From: Gemmataceae bacterium
GTDB taxonomy: Bacteria > Planctomycetota > Planctomycetia > Gemmatales > Gemmataceae
Direction: 5' to 3'
DNA length: 64,000 nucleotides
NCBI GenBank assembly: GCA_019752375.1
Contig: JAIEMG010000037.1
Coordinates: 1 to 64,000 of the forward strand
The notes beneath the pieces are model-generated. The model was not told the DNA's origin. It made no database searches and saw only the letters and a list, made by a program, of their open reading frames with translations. The translations under genes were made by a program, and so were the position numbers. Below are positions 8,766 to 16,988 of this stretch, piece by piece. The first letter of the stretch is position 1, and every line of letters begins with the position of its first letter.

Positions 8766-11138
8766 ATGATCGGACGCAGAACCTTTCTCGGTCGATGCGC
8801 CGCGACCCTGACCGTCGGCGCCATCGGCGACACGACGGTGGCCAGGCTGCTCTTCGCCGCCGAGCCGGCCAAGAAGGTCGTCAACAAGCCGCTCGAGCTG
8901 GCCGTCTTCGAGAAACTACTCGAGAAGCACAAAGACAAGACCTACGAACAGATGTACACGGACGTATACAAGGACCGCAAGTATCTCGATAAGCTCTCGT
9001 TCGATCCGACGAAGGCGGCCTATTACGACCGCATCGCAGAGAAGCTACAGATGACGGACGAAGAGAAGGGCATCTTCGCCAAGAACGGCTTCGTCTCCAT
9101 CGACCACAAGCGCCGCCACAGCTTCGCGTCGGCCTACTGGCAAATCTACTCGGTGGACCTGCCGGTCTTCGTCAGCACCGACTCGATCATGCACGCTCTG
9201 CACCGGTCGTATGACGACATCCTGATGCAGCTGGAAATGACGCTGTTCACCTACACCATCACCCAGGTGCTGGAAGACTGCCATGCCGCCTTGGCCGAGC
9301 GCGCCGCCAAGAGCAACGAAGCGGCCGTCGCCGCCAACTACCAGGACGTGGACCTCTACCTGACCGTGGCCCGCAACCTGCTGGCAGGCGCCGGCGCTCA
9401 GGAGAAGGACAACGACAATCCGACCGGCAACGATCCCAAGTGGCACGACTTCTGGAAGGGCGACGTCCGCGTCGCCTCCAAGCGCGACAACGACAAGGAA
9501 GCGCTGGCGCGATTGAAGGACGTCCAGGAATTGAAGATCAAGACGCCGGACAACAGCGAGCCGCTGGCGATTTACGGCGGCGAGCGCTACATCGACTGGT
9601 CCCAGTTCAAGCCGCGCGGCCACTACACCAAGAACACCACGCTCAAACGCTATTTCCGCACGCTGATGTGGCTGGGCCGCATCGACTGCGGCTGGAACGT
9701 GCTGGACACTGGCGCCACGCCGGGCGTCAAGTCGGACAGCGATCGCGAGCTGCGCAATTCCGTCCTGATGATCGAGTTGCTCACCGCGACCGACAGCCTG
9801 AAGCGCCTCAAGGCGATGGACGACATCATCAACTTCATGGTCGGCAAGAGCGACAACCTGACCGTCTGGGCCCTGCAGGACCTGATGAAGGACGCCAAGA
9901 CCGAAACGCTGTCGGCCTCGGCCAATGCCGACGCGCTCAAGCGCCTCAAGACCGCCATCGAGAGCGGCAAACATGCCCAGCAGATGATCCGCTCGCAGCT
10001 GGTCGTCTCAAACCCCAACGACACCTACAAAGTGCCGCCTCCGTCCAGCTTCCAGCTGTTCGGCCAGCGCTTCATCATCGACTCGTTCGTCCTGTCGCAG
10101 GTCGTCTTCGACTCGATCATTTTCAAGGGCGCGAAGCAGGAACGCATGATGCCCGCCGGCCTGGACGTGATGGCCGCCCTGGGCAACCAGGAGGCGATCC
10201 CGCTCCTCAGCGATGAGCTGAAGAAATGGAACTACAGCGCCAACCTGCTGGCCAGCCGCGATTTCGTCGACCTGCACAAGGACGAGTTCTGGAAGGCGAA
10301 CCTGTATAACTTGTGGCTCGACTGCCTGCGCACGCTCGACGACGACCTGAGCGCCAACAAGAACTTCCCGGAGGTCATGAAGACGAAGGCCTGGCAGATG
10401 AAGCAACTCCAGACGCAGCTGGGCTCGTGGGCCGAGCTGCGCCACGACACGATCCTGTACGCCAAGCAGTCGTACACCGCTTTCCCGTCGTGCGAGTATC
10501 CCGCCGGCTACGTCGAGCCGTATCCCGAGTTCTACGCTCGCGTCAAGTTCTTCGCCGAGGAAGCGGGCCGACTGTTCAAGGACGCCGACTACTCCAGCCC
10601 TGACAAGAACCGCGCTGCCGAGCTCAAGTTCATCAAGGATCGCCAAGAAGTCTTCTTCAAGAAGATGGCCGAGACGGTCGGCTCCCTGCACACGCTCGCC
10701 AAGAAGGAGCTGAATGCCGAGAAGTTCACCGCCGAGGAGCAGACGTTTTTGAAGAAGACCATCGATATCCGCGGTGGCGGTAGCGGCCCACCGACCTACA
10801 GCGGCTGGTACTGCGATCTGTTCTACAACCGCTTGGAATGCACCAAGTGGGACCCGACGGTGGCCGACGTTCACACCGATCCGAAGTCGCAGAGCTGCCT
10901 GGAAGTCGGCGTCGGCGACGTCAACTTCGGCGTGATCGCCATCGACAATGAGAAGGACCGGGCGGTCTACGTTGGCCCGCTGTTCAGCTACTACGAGTTC
11001 CGCCATCCGGTCAACGATCGGCTGACCGACCAGCAATGGCAGGACATGATCCAGAAGAACAAGCTGCCGGCCCGTCCCGAATGGGTCAACGCGTTCCAGG
11101 CGACTCCCGCCGAGCGCAAGCCACAGTCGCCGCGCTGA
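8766..11138 (+). CDS. DUF3160 family protein, Tat-exported
   Basis: This 790-residue protein starts with MIGRRTFLGRCAATLTVGAI, a twin-arginine signal with an A-x-A-like end near residue 33. The body matches DUF3160: 'VSTDSIMHALHRSYDDILMQ', 'QFKPRGHYTKNTTLKRYFRT' followed by LMWLGR, 'FQLFGQRFIIDSFVLSQVVF', and the C-terminal 'YSGWYCDLFYNRLECTKWDP' and 'YVGPLFSYYEFRHP'. The family is mostly helical and is common in Planctomycetes and Archaea without a settled function. The gene is monocistronic, with a good stem-loop 27 bp after the stop. Start choice is firm because the RR motif follows immediately. Confidence 0.88.
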   Translation: MIGRRTFLGRCAATLTVGAIGDTTVARLLFAAEPAKKVVNKPLELAVFEKLLEKHKDKTYEQMYTDVYKDRKYLDKLSFDPTKAAYYDRIAEKLQMTDEEKGIFAKNGFVSIDHKRRHSFASAYWQIYSVDLPVFVSTDSIMHALHRSYDDILMQLEMTLFTYTITQVLEDCHAALAERAAKSNEAAVAANYQDVDLYLTVARNLLAGAGAQEKDNDNPTGNDPKWHDFWKGDVRVASKRDNDKEALARLKDVQELKIKTPDNSEPLAIYGGERYIDWSQFKPRGHYTKNTTLKRYFRTLMWLGRIDCGWNVLDTGATPGVKSDSDRELRNSVLMIELLTATDSLKRLKAMDDIINFMVGKSDNLTVWALQDLMKDAKTETLSASANADALKRLKTAIESGKHAQQMIRSQLVVSNPNDTYKVPPPSSFQLFGQRFIIDSFVLSQVVFDSIIFKGAKQERMMPAGLDVMAALGNQEAIPLLSDELKKWNYSANLLASRDFVDLHKDEFWKANLYNLWLDCLRTLDDDLSANKNFPEVMKTKAWQMKQLQTQLGSWAELRHDTILYAKQSYTAFPSCEYPAGYVEPYPEFYARVKFFAEEAGRLFKDADYSSPDKNRAAELKFIKDRQEVFFKKMAETVGSLHTLAKKELNAEKFTAEEQTFLKKTIDIRGGGSGPPTYSGWYCDLFYNRLECTKWDPTVADVHTDPKSQSCLEVGVGDVNFGVIAIDNEKDRAVYVGPLFSYYEFRHPVNDRLTDQQWQDMIQKNKLPARPEWVNAFQATPAERKPQSPR

Positions 11139-11164
11139 GCAACCATCGGGTCGCACCTCGCGAA

Positions 11165-11192
11165 CGAGCCCGGTCCGTCAGGACCGGGCTCG
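11165..11192 (+). terminator. Stem-loop after the DUF3160 gene
   Basis: A perfect 12-bp stem (CGAGCCCGGTCC with its complement) and a 4-nt loop GTCA lie 27 bp after the stop codon. No strong T-run follows, so termination is inferred from position and stem strength. Confidence 0.6.
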
Positions 11193-11293
11193 ATCCATTG
11201 CGCCGTCACGTCTCCCGTTCTTGCCCGTTCCCGTTCCCGAAATCGCCAAAAACTGCCTGGGATCGCCCTTGTGCTCCGTCAAGCCTAATGGTT

Positions 11294-11352
11294 CGGCCGG
11301 CACAGCCGGCCCTACCGACAAACTCTCCATGTAGGGCCGGCTGTGCCGGCCG
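11294..11352. repeat. 22-bp inverted repeat in intergenic DNA
   Basis: The arms 11294-11315 and 11331-11352 are perfect reverse complements with a 15-nt loop. Each arm holds the near-palindromic core GGCCGGCACAGCCGGCC and ends in CTAC/GTAG. It lies in the ~300-bp gap between the converging DUF3160 and GH44 genes. It could also act as a bidirectional terminator. The CTAC/GTAG end is shared with the palindrome at 34424-34481. Confidence 0.75.
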
Positions 11353-11439
11353 GACCCTAAATCCAAGCCTTGACGGCGCCCTGGTGCCGTCTTTGTGACA
11401 CCGCTCCAGATTGTGCACAGGCACGGCCTTGCACTTGGT

Positions 11440-14268
11440 TCACCGCCACGCCCCCATTTGTGGCACGTCACCCGGACTGCCGAAGCTCAGCACAATCACG
11501 TTTCCAAGCGAGGCGTCGCTGCTCATATCCAGCAACCACTGCCCCGCGCGGAACACGCCAATGCGCGACGTCCCCGTTCCGGTCCAGTCCCCGACAAGCG
11601 GCACGTCGCCGCTTTCACCGAAGTCGACCTGGAGCGTGTTCGACTGCCTGTAATTCGCGTTCGCCTTGCTCAGGAACCAGCTGCCGGCGCTGGGCCGATA
11701 GATGCCGATGTAGGTGCGGCCATCGTCCAGCCAGTCGCCGACCACGGCCACGTCTCCGGCGCCGCCGAAGTTGTCGATCTGGATCGTGCTGAAAGACGCA
11801 TAATCGGTGTTGAACATGCTGAGGAACCATTGGCCGGTGCCGGGCCGGAAAATGCCGATCTTGCTGAACCCGGCAGCAGTCCAGTCGCCGACGACCGGCG
11901 TGTCGCCTCTGGCGCCGAAGTCGATTTGCCGCGTGGCGTCCGGTGTGTAGCCGGCGTTGACGGAACTGAGGAACCACTGCCCCGTGCCGGGCCGAAACAC
12001 GCCGATCAGGTCCACGCTTCCGCCCTCCCAGCGGCCGACCACGGGAATGTCGCCCGGCGCGCCGAACGCGATTTGCACCGTGGTGGCGGGCGCGTAGTCG
12101 CCGTTGTTCATGTCGAGGAACCAGGTGCCGGCGCGAAACACGCCGACCCGTGCCTGGCCATCGCCGACCCAGTCGCCCGTGACCGCAGTGTCGCCCGCGG
12201 CACCGAACTGAACGACGCGGGTTGTGGCGGACGAGTAGTCGCTGTTGACGGCGCTCAGAAACCAGGTGCCATTGCGGAAGACGGCAACCCGGTCCGCCGG
12301 GTGCAGCGACGGCGTCGCGGAGGCTTCGCCCGATTTGAAGCTCTCGCCGCTGCCGTTGACCGCGGTGACCTGGTAGTAGTAAGTGATTCCGTTGGTCAGG
12401 CCCGTATCGCTAAATGATGTGCCGGTGACGCCGGTCGCCACCGGCGTGCCGCCCTCGCCGCCGCTGCTGGTGGCGCGATACACGTTATAACTGGTTGCGC
12501 CATTGACCGCGCTCCATCCGAGTGACACTTGACCGTTGCCCGCCATGGCGGCGAGCGTGCTTGGCGCCGCGGGAGCGCCCGTCTGGCTCGGCATCAAGAC
12601 GAACAGCTCGATGCTCTGCATCGGCACCGAGAATGTAAAGCTGTTGCCGGTGAAGTGAACGTCGGCCAGGCGCGTGATGGCGGCGTTGGTCTGGTTGCTG
12701 GGATTGATGGCCGCGAGTTGCCATTGCTGCGCGACGCCGCCGGTCTCGAAATTGCTGACGTTGATCGTGATTGACGTGGTCGCGCCGGGGTTGCTTGCAC
12801 TGTACAGGTTCTTGTTGATGACCATGATCGTCAGCGCGCCATCGCTCGAGCGCACCGCGCTGTAGGCAGCCACCTGGTCGGGGTTTGGTGCGCTGGTCGA
12901 AACGCTGGTATCGCCGAAGGTGCTGTCGTTGCCGTCGTAGTTGCGGTACATCTTCATGGCAAGATAGGTGGGCGTGCCGACGGCAGGCGTCTCCCAGCGG
13001 TTCGCCAGGTCGAGCCCCTCGCGGCCAAAGATGCCGAGGACGTCCGCCTGCGTGGTTGCGCCGTTCATGTGGCCTTCGGCGCCCCAGTTGTACTCGGTGA
13101 TGCCGATTTTCGTACCCGGGTAGTAGCTGTTGACCCAGCTGTGCATCATCGGGATGAGATTAACCTTACCGCCGTTGATGCCGGTCGTGCCGACCCAGCT
13201 CTGGTCGACGTAGTTCGGGTCCCACAGGCTGCGCGTCGATTGATTCCGCAAGAGCTGCGTGGCCGTCGAGACGTCGTCGCTGAATTCGTTGCCTTGCGGA
13301 TAGTAGTGCAGAGTGAAGTAATCGAGCAGGCGCTGTCCCGTGGTGACGTTGTACTGCCGCAGCTGGTCGAGCAGCCACGGCATGGCCGCCATGCCGTTAT
13401 AGGTGGCTCCCCAGTTCTCCGCCGCCGCATCGGCGCCGCTGATGAAGTAATTCGTCCAGCCCCATTCCTCCGGGCCGAGGATCTTGGCGCCCGGATCGAG
13501 TGCTTTCACCATGCTGGCATAGGCGATGATCTTGTCGCGTAGCTCCGTCATCGTCGTGCCGTTGGGATGGACATCCTGATGCGTCTCGTCCCAGAGGCCC
13601 GGCTCGTTGTCCATCGTGTAGTAGCGAAGTCCGCCGCTGCCGGAATTGCCGAACGTGGCAATCAAGTGCTGCACCCAGGCTTGCTGCAGTGCCACGCTGT
13701 TGGGCGTGTTAGCGTCATTGGGGTTGTTCCAGGTGATGGCCTGGCTGTTGGTCAGTATGCCGTTGCCCGCGGTGGGCAGCCACGGATCGGTGTCTTGCTG
13801 CGCGCCGTACTTGGTGGTCGAGTAGCTGCCGAGAATGGAGCGATTGGCCCCGAGCTTGGCGATGTAATCGAGCATCGGAATCGTCAACGACGCCTGGGCG
13901 CCGCCGGCCTTGGTGGCGCTGACGAAGCTGTCCGCCGACTGGCTGGGCACGCCGGGTCCGTCGGCGATGCTCTCGAAATACCAGTCATTGCCGTGGTTGG
14001 ACGCGTTCTGTTGCCAGTTGTAGGTGCTGGCCATGTTGCCGCCCTCGCGATTGAGGGGGGAATTCAGGTCGATCAGGGCAGCCGTGTCCGCGTGCGCGGT
14101 GCCGTAGATGTTCGCGTCAATGAGATGTTGGCCGGCCGCTGCGTCCACGCTGATATTCACGGCGAAGACCAGGCGGTGTTCCAGCGACTCCAGGATCGGC
14201 AAGAATCGCCGTTTGACCGGCGGTTTGGATGATCGCTGCGCACCCCTCCACCGAGAAAGCAAGCCCAT
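11440..14268 (-). CDS. GH44-like glycoside hydrolase with FnIII and six C-terminal repeats
   Basis: I start at the ATG at 14268 (942 residues) because it leads into an N-terminal region typical of planctomycete surface proteins, with a LEPR-XLL-like motif 'LESLEHRLVF' at residues 26-35. Residues ~40-580 resemble GH44 endoglucanase/xyloglucanase: 'NREGGNMASTYNWQQNASNH' and the two likely catalytic glutamates in 'MDNEPGLWDE' (E222) and 'GITEYNWGAEG' (E392). A fibronectin type III domain follows ('SLGWSAVNGATSYNVYRAT'). The C-terminal ~300 residues are six ~48-residue repeats with the pattern 'IGVFRPGTGQWFLS' ... 'GDTPVVGDW', probably a propeller or adhesion module. Plant beta-glucan cleavage at the cell surface is inferred. 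Confidence 0.85.
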   Translation of the reverse strand: MGLLSRWRGAQRSSKPPVKRRFLPILESLEHRLVFAVNISVDAAAGQHLIDANIYGTAHADTAALIDLNSPLNREGGNMASTYNWQQNASNHGNDWYFESIADGPGVPSQSADSFVSATKAGGAQASLTIPMLDYIAKLGANRSILGSYSTTKYGAQQDTDPWLPTAGNGILTNSQAITWNNPNDANTPNSVALQQAWVQHLIATFGNSGSGGLRYYTMDNEPGLWDETHQDVHPNGTTMTELRDKIIAYASMVKALDPGAKILGPEEWGWTNYFISGADAAAENWGATYNGMAAMPWLLDQLRQYNVTTGQRLLDYFTLHYYPQGNEFSDDVSTATQLLRNQSTRSLWDPNYVDQSWVGTTGINGGKVNLIPMMHSWVNSYYPGTKIGITEYNWGAEGHMNGATTQADVLGIFGREGLDLANRWETPAVGTPTYLAMKMYRNYDGNDSTFGDTSVSTSAPNPDQVAAYSAVRSSDGALTIMVINKNLYSASNPGATTSITINVSNFETGGVAQQWQLAAINPSNQTNAAITRLADVHFTGNSFTFSVPMQSIELFVLMPSQTGAPAAPSTLAAMAGNGQVSLGWSAVNGATSYNVYRATSSGGEGGTPVATGVTGTSFSDTGLTNGITYYYQVTAVNGSGESFKSGEASATPSLHPADRVAVFRNGTWFLSAVNSDYSSATTRVVQFGAAGDTAVTGDWVGDGQARVGVFRAGTWFLDMNNGDYAPATTVQIAFGAPGDIPVVGRWEGGSVDLIGVFRPGTGQWFLSSVNAGYTPDATRQIDFGARGDTPVVGDWTAAGFSKIGIFRPGTGQWFLSMFNTDYASFSTIQIDNFGGAGDVAVVGDWLDDGRTYIGIYRPSAGSWFLSKANANYRQSNTLQVDFGESGDVPLVGDWTGTGTSRIGVFRAGQWLLDMSSDASLGNVIVLSFGSPGDVPQMGAWR

Positions 14269-14898
14269 GAAAGACACTCCACGAGGAAACGAACGGAATG
14301 CGGACGCATCCACGCATACCGCGGACGCCGGCAGCGCCACGCTGCCTCTCTCTTCGGGGAGGTCGAGGAACCAACGGCACCGGACCACGGCATGGATGGG
14401 GAGGGCCGCGGTTCGGATCATCAATGCTGCAACCAAGCCACGATGAGCGCCAACGTTCACCCTGGGAAGGACGGGCCGTTTCGGACTGGGGAGGAGTTAT
14501 GGTATTCTTCGTCAGATTCGGCGGTGGGTCAACCGAATTTAGCGAAACGCTGCGATTGGGAGGAGGAAACGCAGTTTGTCAGTGGACCTGGGCCGTTTTG
14601 CCGTTCCGTAACGGCGGTCCGGCCGACCGGAGGCGTTTCCCCATTACAGACGGCAACGCCAACAATTGAAGAGACGCGCCGACCCATAGGAGCGGGATAG
14701 TTGGCCGTATGGTCACGCAAAGCACACGCCGATCGCCCCGACATCCTATTAATGACTCAACCGACGCACCTGCGCCAACGCACTTTTTCGCTTGCGACTG
14801 CGCTGCTCATCGCTCACAATCGGACCCAATCGTCCGCGAGAGGCTTCCGGTTGCGTTGTTGGCGGGAAGCAACTCAGATCGAACAGACATTCGATGAG
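14269..14898. other. 630-bp region without a supported gene
   Basis: This stretch lies between the divergent GH44 gene and the coiled-coil gene. Short open frames exist on both strands but none shows family similarity, a ribosome-binding site or sensible composition. It should contain both promoters and marks the left edge of a lower-GC segment. Confidence 0.5.
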
Positions 14899-15465
14899 AT
14901 GCCGCACATGAGCCCACACGAACTGTCGGCGTACATCACAAACTTACTCCGAAGTGAGGCGGAAGTCATCGCCTCCTTCTTAATCGGAGTTCTTCTAACG
15001 GGCACGCTGGCATTTTCGCTTCGTCGATGGCTCACTCCTGGCCGTGTTTCTGAGGGAGAACTGGCCAGAAAGGATGCGGAGATCGCAAGGAAGGACGCTG
15101 AGATCGCTAAGCGGGATACTCAAATTGCCAAGGTCGAAGGAAAGCTAGCAAGCCTCGAGGGGAAATTATTGGAGAGAGTTGGACTGTTGGGCATCCCACA
15201 GGAAAACACCATACATGAAACACCGCCAGTAGGCGCTCCTTTGGTGCCCGCCGATTACGTTGCGGCAAAAGCGCGTTGCGTCCAGCTGGAGAGCGAGAAT
15301 GCACGACTGGTGCAGGTTGCACAGTCCCTTGAACAAACCGTTGAGCATCTGCGGAAAGAGTTGACGCAGGTCTCGGAGGAATTGACACATTTGGCGAAGT
15401 GGCTGAAAGTGACCGAGGCGGAAAACGTGCGGCTTGCCGAGAGCGGCTCGCTTACCAAAGGCTAA
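14899..15465 (+). CDS. Membrane-anchored coiled-coil protein
   Basis: I do not recognise a named family. From the ATG at 14899 (an ATG at 14908 is equally possible) the protein has 188 residues. It has a short N-terminal region, one transmembrane helix near residues 24-42 ('VIASFLIGVLLTGTLAF'), then a charged coiled coil with heptad-like repeats ('RKDAEIARKDAEIAKRDTQI'), a Pro-rich break near residue 105 and a second coiled coil ('ESENARLVQVAQSLEQTVEH'). The topology suggests a membrane anchor with a long cytoplasmic rod. Base composition is less GC-rich than the flanks. It is 64 bp upstream of a ParA-like gene on the same strand, so the two are probably co-transcribed. Confidence 0.65.
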   Translation: MPHMSPHELSAYITNLLRSEAEVIASFLIGVLLTGTLAFSLRRWLTPGRVSEGELARKDAEIARKDAEIAKRDTQIAKVEGKLASLEGKLLERVGLLGIPQENTIHETPPVGAPLVPADYVAAKARCVQLESENARLVQVAQSLEQTVEHLRKELTQVSEELTHLAKWLKVTEAENVRLAESGSLTKG

Positions 15466-15529
15466 ATTGTAAAGCACGTTAGTGGCTGTTTTGTCAAACT
15501 CGTCCAAGTAACACGACAGCAGGTGTAGC

Positions 15530-16675
15530 ATGATAGATGCGCTCATGACCAAACTGAAGACGACCGGCTATCAACTCACAAGCCCGCCTGAGAATACAAA
15601 GGGATTCACCTTTGAGGCCAGGAAGGATGCTGATGTCGTGGCCGTACTTGTTAAGGAACACCAAGCCAAAGTTAATGTTGCTCATATTGCGCAATTTCAA
15701 GACTATCTAGGGTTAGAGGTGGCCAAGCGGTTTACCGGTGGCTGGATGATTTCGGCAAGCGGCTTCAGCAACCCGGCATTGACACACGTGAAGACGGAGG
15801 AGCCTAGCAATCTTCGCCTTGGGACATTCTCGATCGGAAGCCTGAACTGGGATTACCCACTTGGTCTGAGTCCAAGTGTTCCACCTCCAACATCGCCGCA
15901 GAAGGCTAACCTGCGGTACTTTGGGGTGTTCACCTGCAAGGGTGGGGTCGGGAAAACGACGGTAGCCGCCCACTTGGCCGGAGCATTTGCACTTCTCGGC
16001 TTTGATGTGGTCCTGGTCGACCTGGATCCTGACAAGAACCTGCGAAAGCTGTTCCTACAACCGGACCAGACCGAGGAGGATGGCGACGCATCGCTATACG
16101 TGCCGTCGAAAGGAGCTTCGGGGACAACGATTACGGTTCTCAATCACGACCACTGGAACGAAAAGCAGTATCCAGACATAAAGATCGTTGTCTGCGACTG
16201 CTCCCCCGTCCTCTCAGAGAACCCGAAGGATCTGATAAGTAAGTTTGATTACTGCATCATTCCTACGACCCTCAATTTACTTGGCGTAGCGAAAAAGGCC
16301 GATGTGATTACCCGTACGTTCGGTCATCTCCGCGAACTGAACCAGAAGGCGGAGATGTTTGCCTTGATTAACGGCTACGATGCTACCACGGACGCGGCAC
16401 CCAGAAACCGCCTCCTTTTAGAGTTGTTAAAGGCCGAACTCGATAAATACACTTCCAAGGACAAGAAATGCAAATTCATCCACCCCGATGAAGCCAAGAT
16501 TCGTTATAGTACTGCACTTTTCTATTGGGGAATCCATATCGTGAAGAAGACTCCGCCGGAGCTTGCCTTCAAGGAAGTAGCCGGTAGGAGCAATCCTAGA
16601 GTGGATTTTTTGCAATTGGCTGAGTATCTTGAACACCATACCGACATTGATGCCCTAAAGCGTCAGAAAGGATAG
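15530..16675 (+). CDS. ParA/MinD-type ATPase with N-terminal restriction-endonuclease-like domain
   Basis: Residues ~128-300 form a deviant-Walker P-loop ATPase of the ParA/Soj type: 'CKGGVGKTT' at 136-144, a Walker A' Asp in 'VVLVDLDPDKN' and Walker B-like 'KIVVCDCSPV'. The first ~100 residues resemble the Mrr/PD-(D/E)XK-type fold, notably 'IAQFQDYLGL' and 'GGWMISASGFSNPALTHV', which parallels the 'TxSGFs..A' signature of Mrr-like nucleases. The usual E/Q-x-K pair reads L-V-K (residues 40-42), so nuclease activity may be lost. No parB homolog or parS-like repeat is adjacent. It pairs with the upstream coiled-coil membrane protein. A defence or positioning role is inference only. Confidence 0.75.
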   Translation: MIDALMTKLKTTGYQLTSPPENTKGFTFEARKDADVVAVLVKEHQAKVNVAHIAQFQDYLGLEVAKRFTGGWMISASGFSNPALTHVKTEEPSNLRLGTFSIGSLNWDYPLGLSPSVPPPTSPQKANLRYFGVFTCKGGVGKTTVAAHLAGAFALLGFDVVLVDLDPDKNLRKLFLQPDQTEEDGDASLYVPSKGASGTTITVLNHDHWNEKQYPDIKIVVCDCSPVLSENPKDLISKFDYCIIPTTLNLLGVAKKADVITRTFGHLRELNQKAEMFALINGYDATTDAAPRNRLLLELLKAELDKYTSKDKKCKFIHPDEAKIRYSTALFYWGIHIVKKTPPELAFKEVAGRSNPRVDFLQLAEYLEHHTDIDALKRQKG

Positions 16676-16707
16676 TTGCCTGGCAAAAAGTTGAAAGCAG
16701 GAGAAGG

Positions 16708-16724
16708 GGACGCAGCCTGCGTCC
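16708..16724 (+). terminator. Small stem-loop after the ParA-like gene
   Basis: GGACGCA (16708-16714) and TGCGTCC (16718-16724) form a 7-bp stem with a 3-nt loop 32 bp after the stop, followed by a T-containing stretch. It is a weak terminator candidate. The rest of the ~310-bp gap up to 16988 shows no gene that I can support. Confidence 0.35.
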
Positions 16725-16988
16725 GCTGTGTTTCCTTTTCTCCCAGGGCATCAGCTCTGGCCAGCACTTCATTCATCGTGCGAATCCTGTGCAGCCTCAG
16801 TCAAGAGCAATGTGACTGCCGCCACAGTTTGACCATGTCCGCCAACGCGTTGGTGGTGGCGTGATGAGCCTGTACGAGAGTCGGTACGTCCAACCTTGAA
16901 ACCGCGAATGGAATGGACCGACGCGAGCAGGTCGGGTAGTTATGGCGACCGGTCAGTTCGCTGTGCCAAGGTCGGACAGGAACGCATC

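Noticed and set aside
14298-14700. Two short overlapping plus-strand frames (123 and 102 residues)
   Set aside because: No ribosome-binding site, no similarity, and they run across the presumed promoter region of the GH44 gene.
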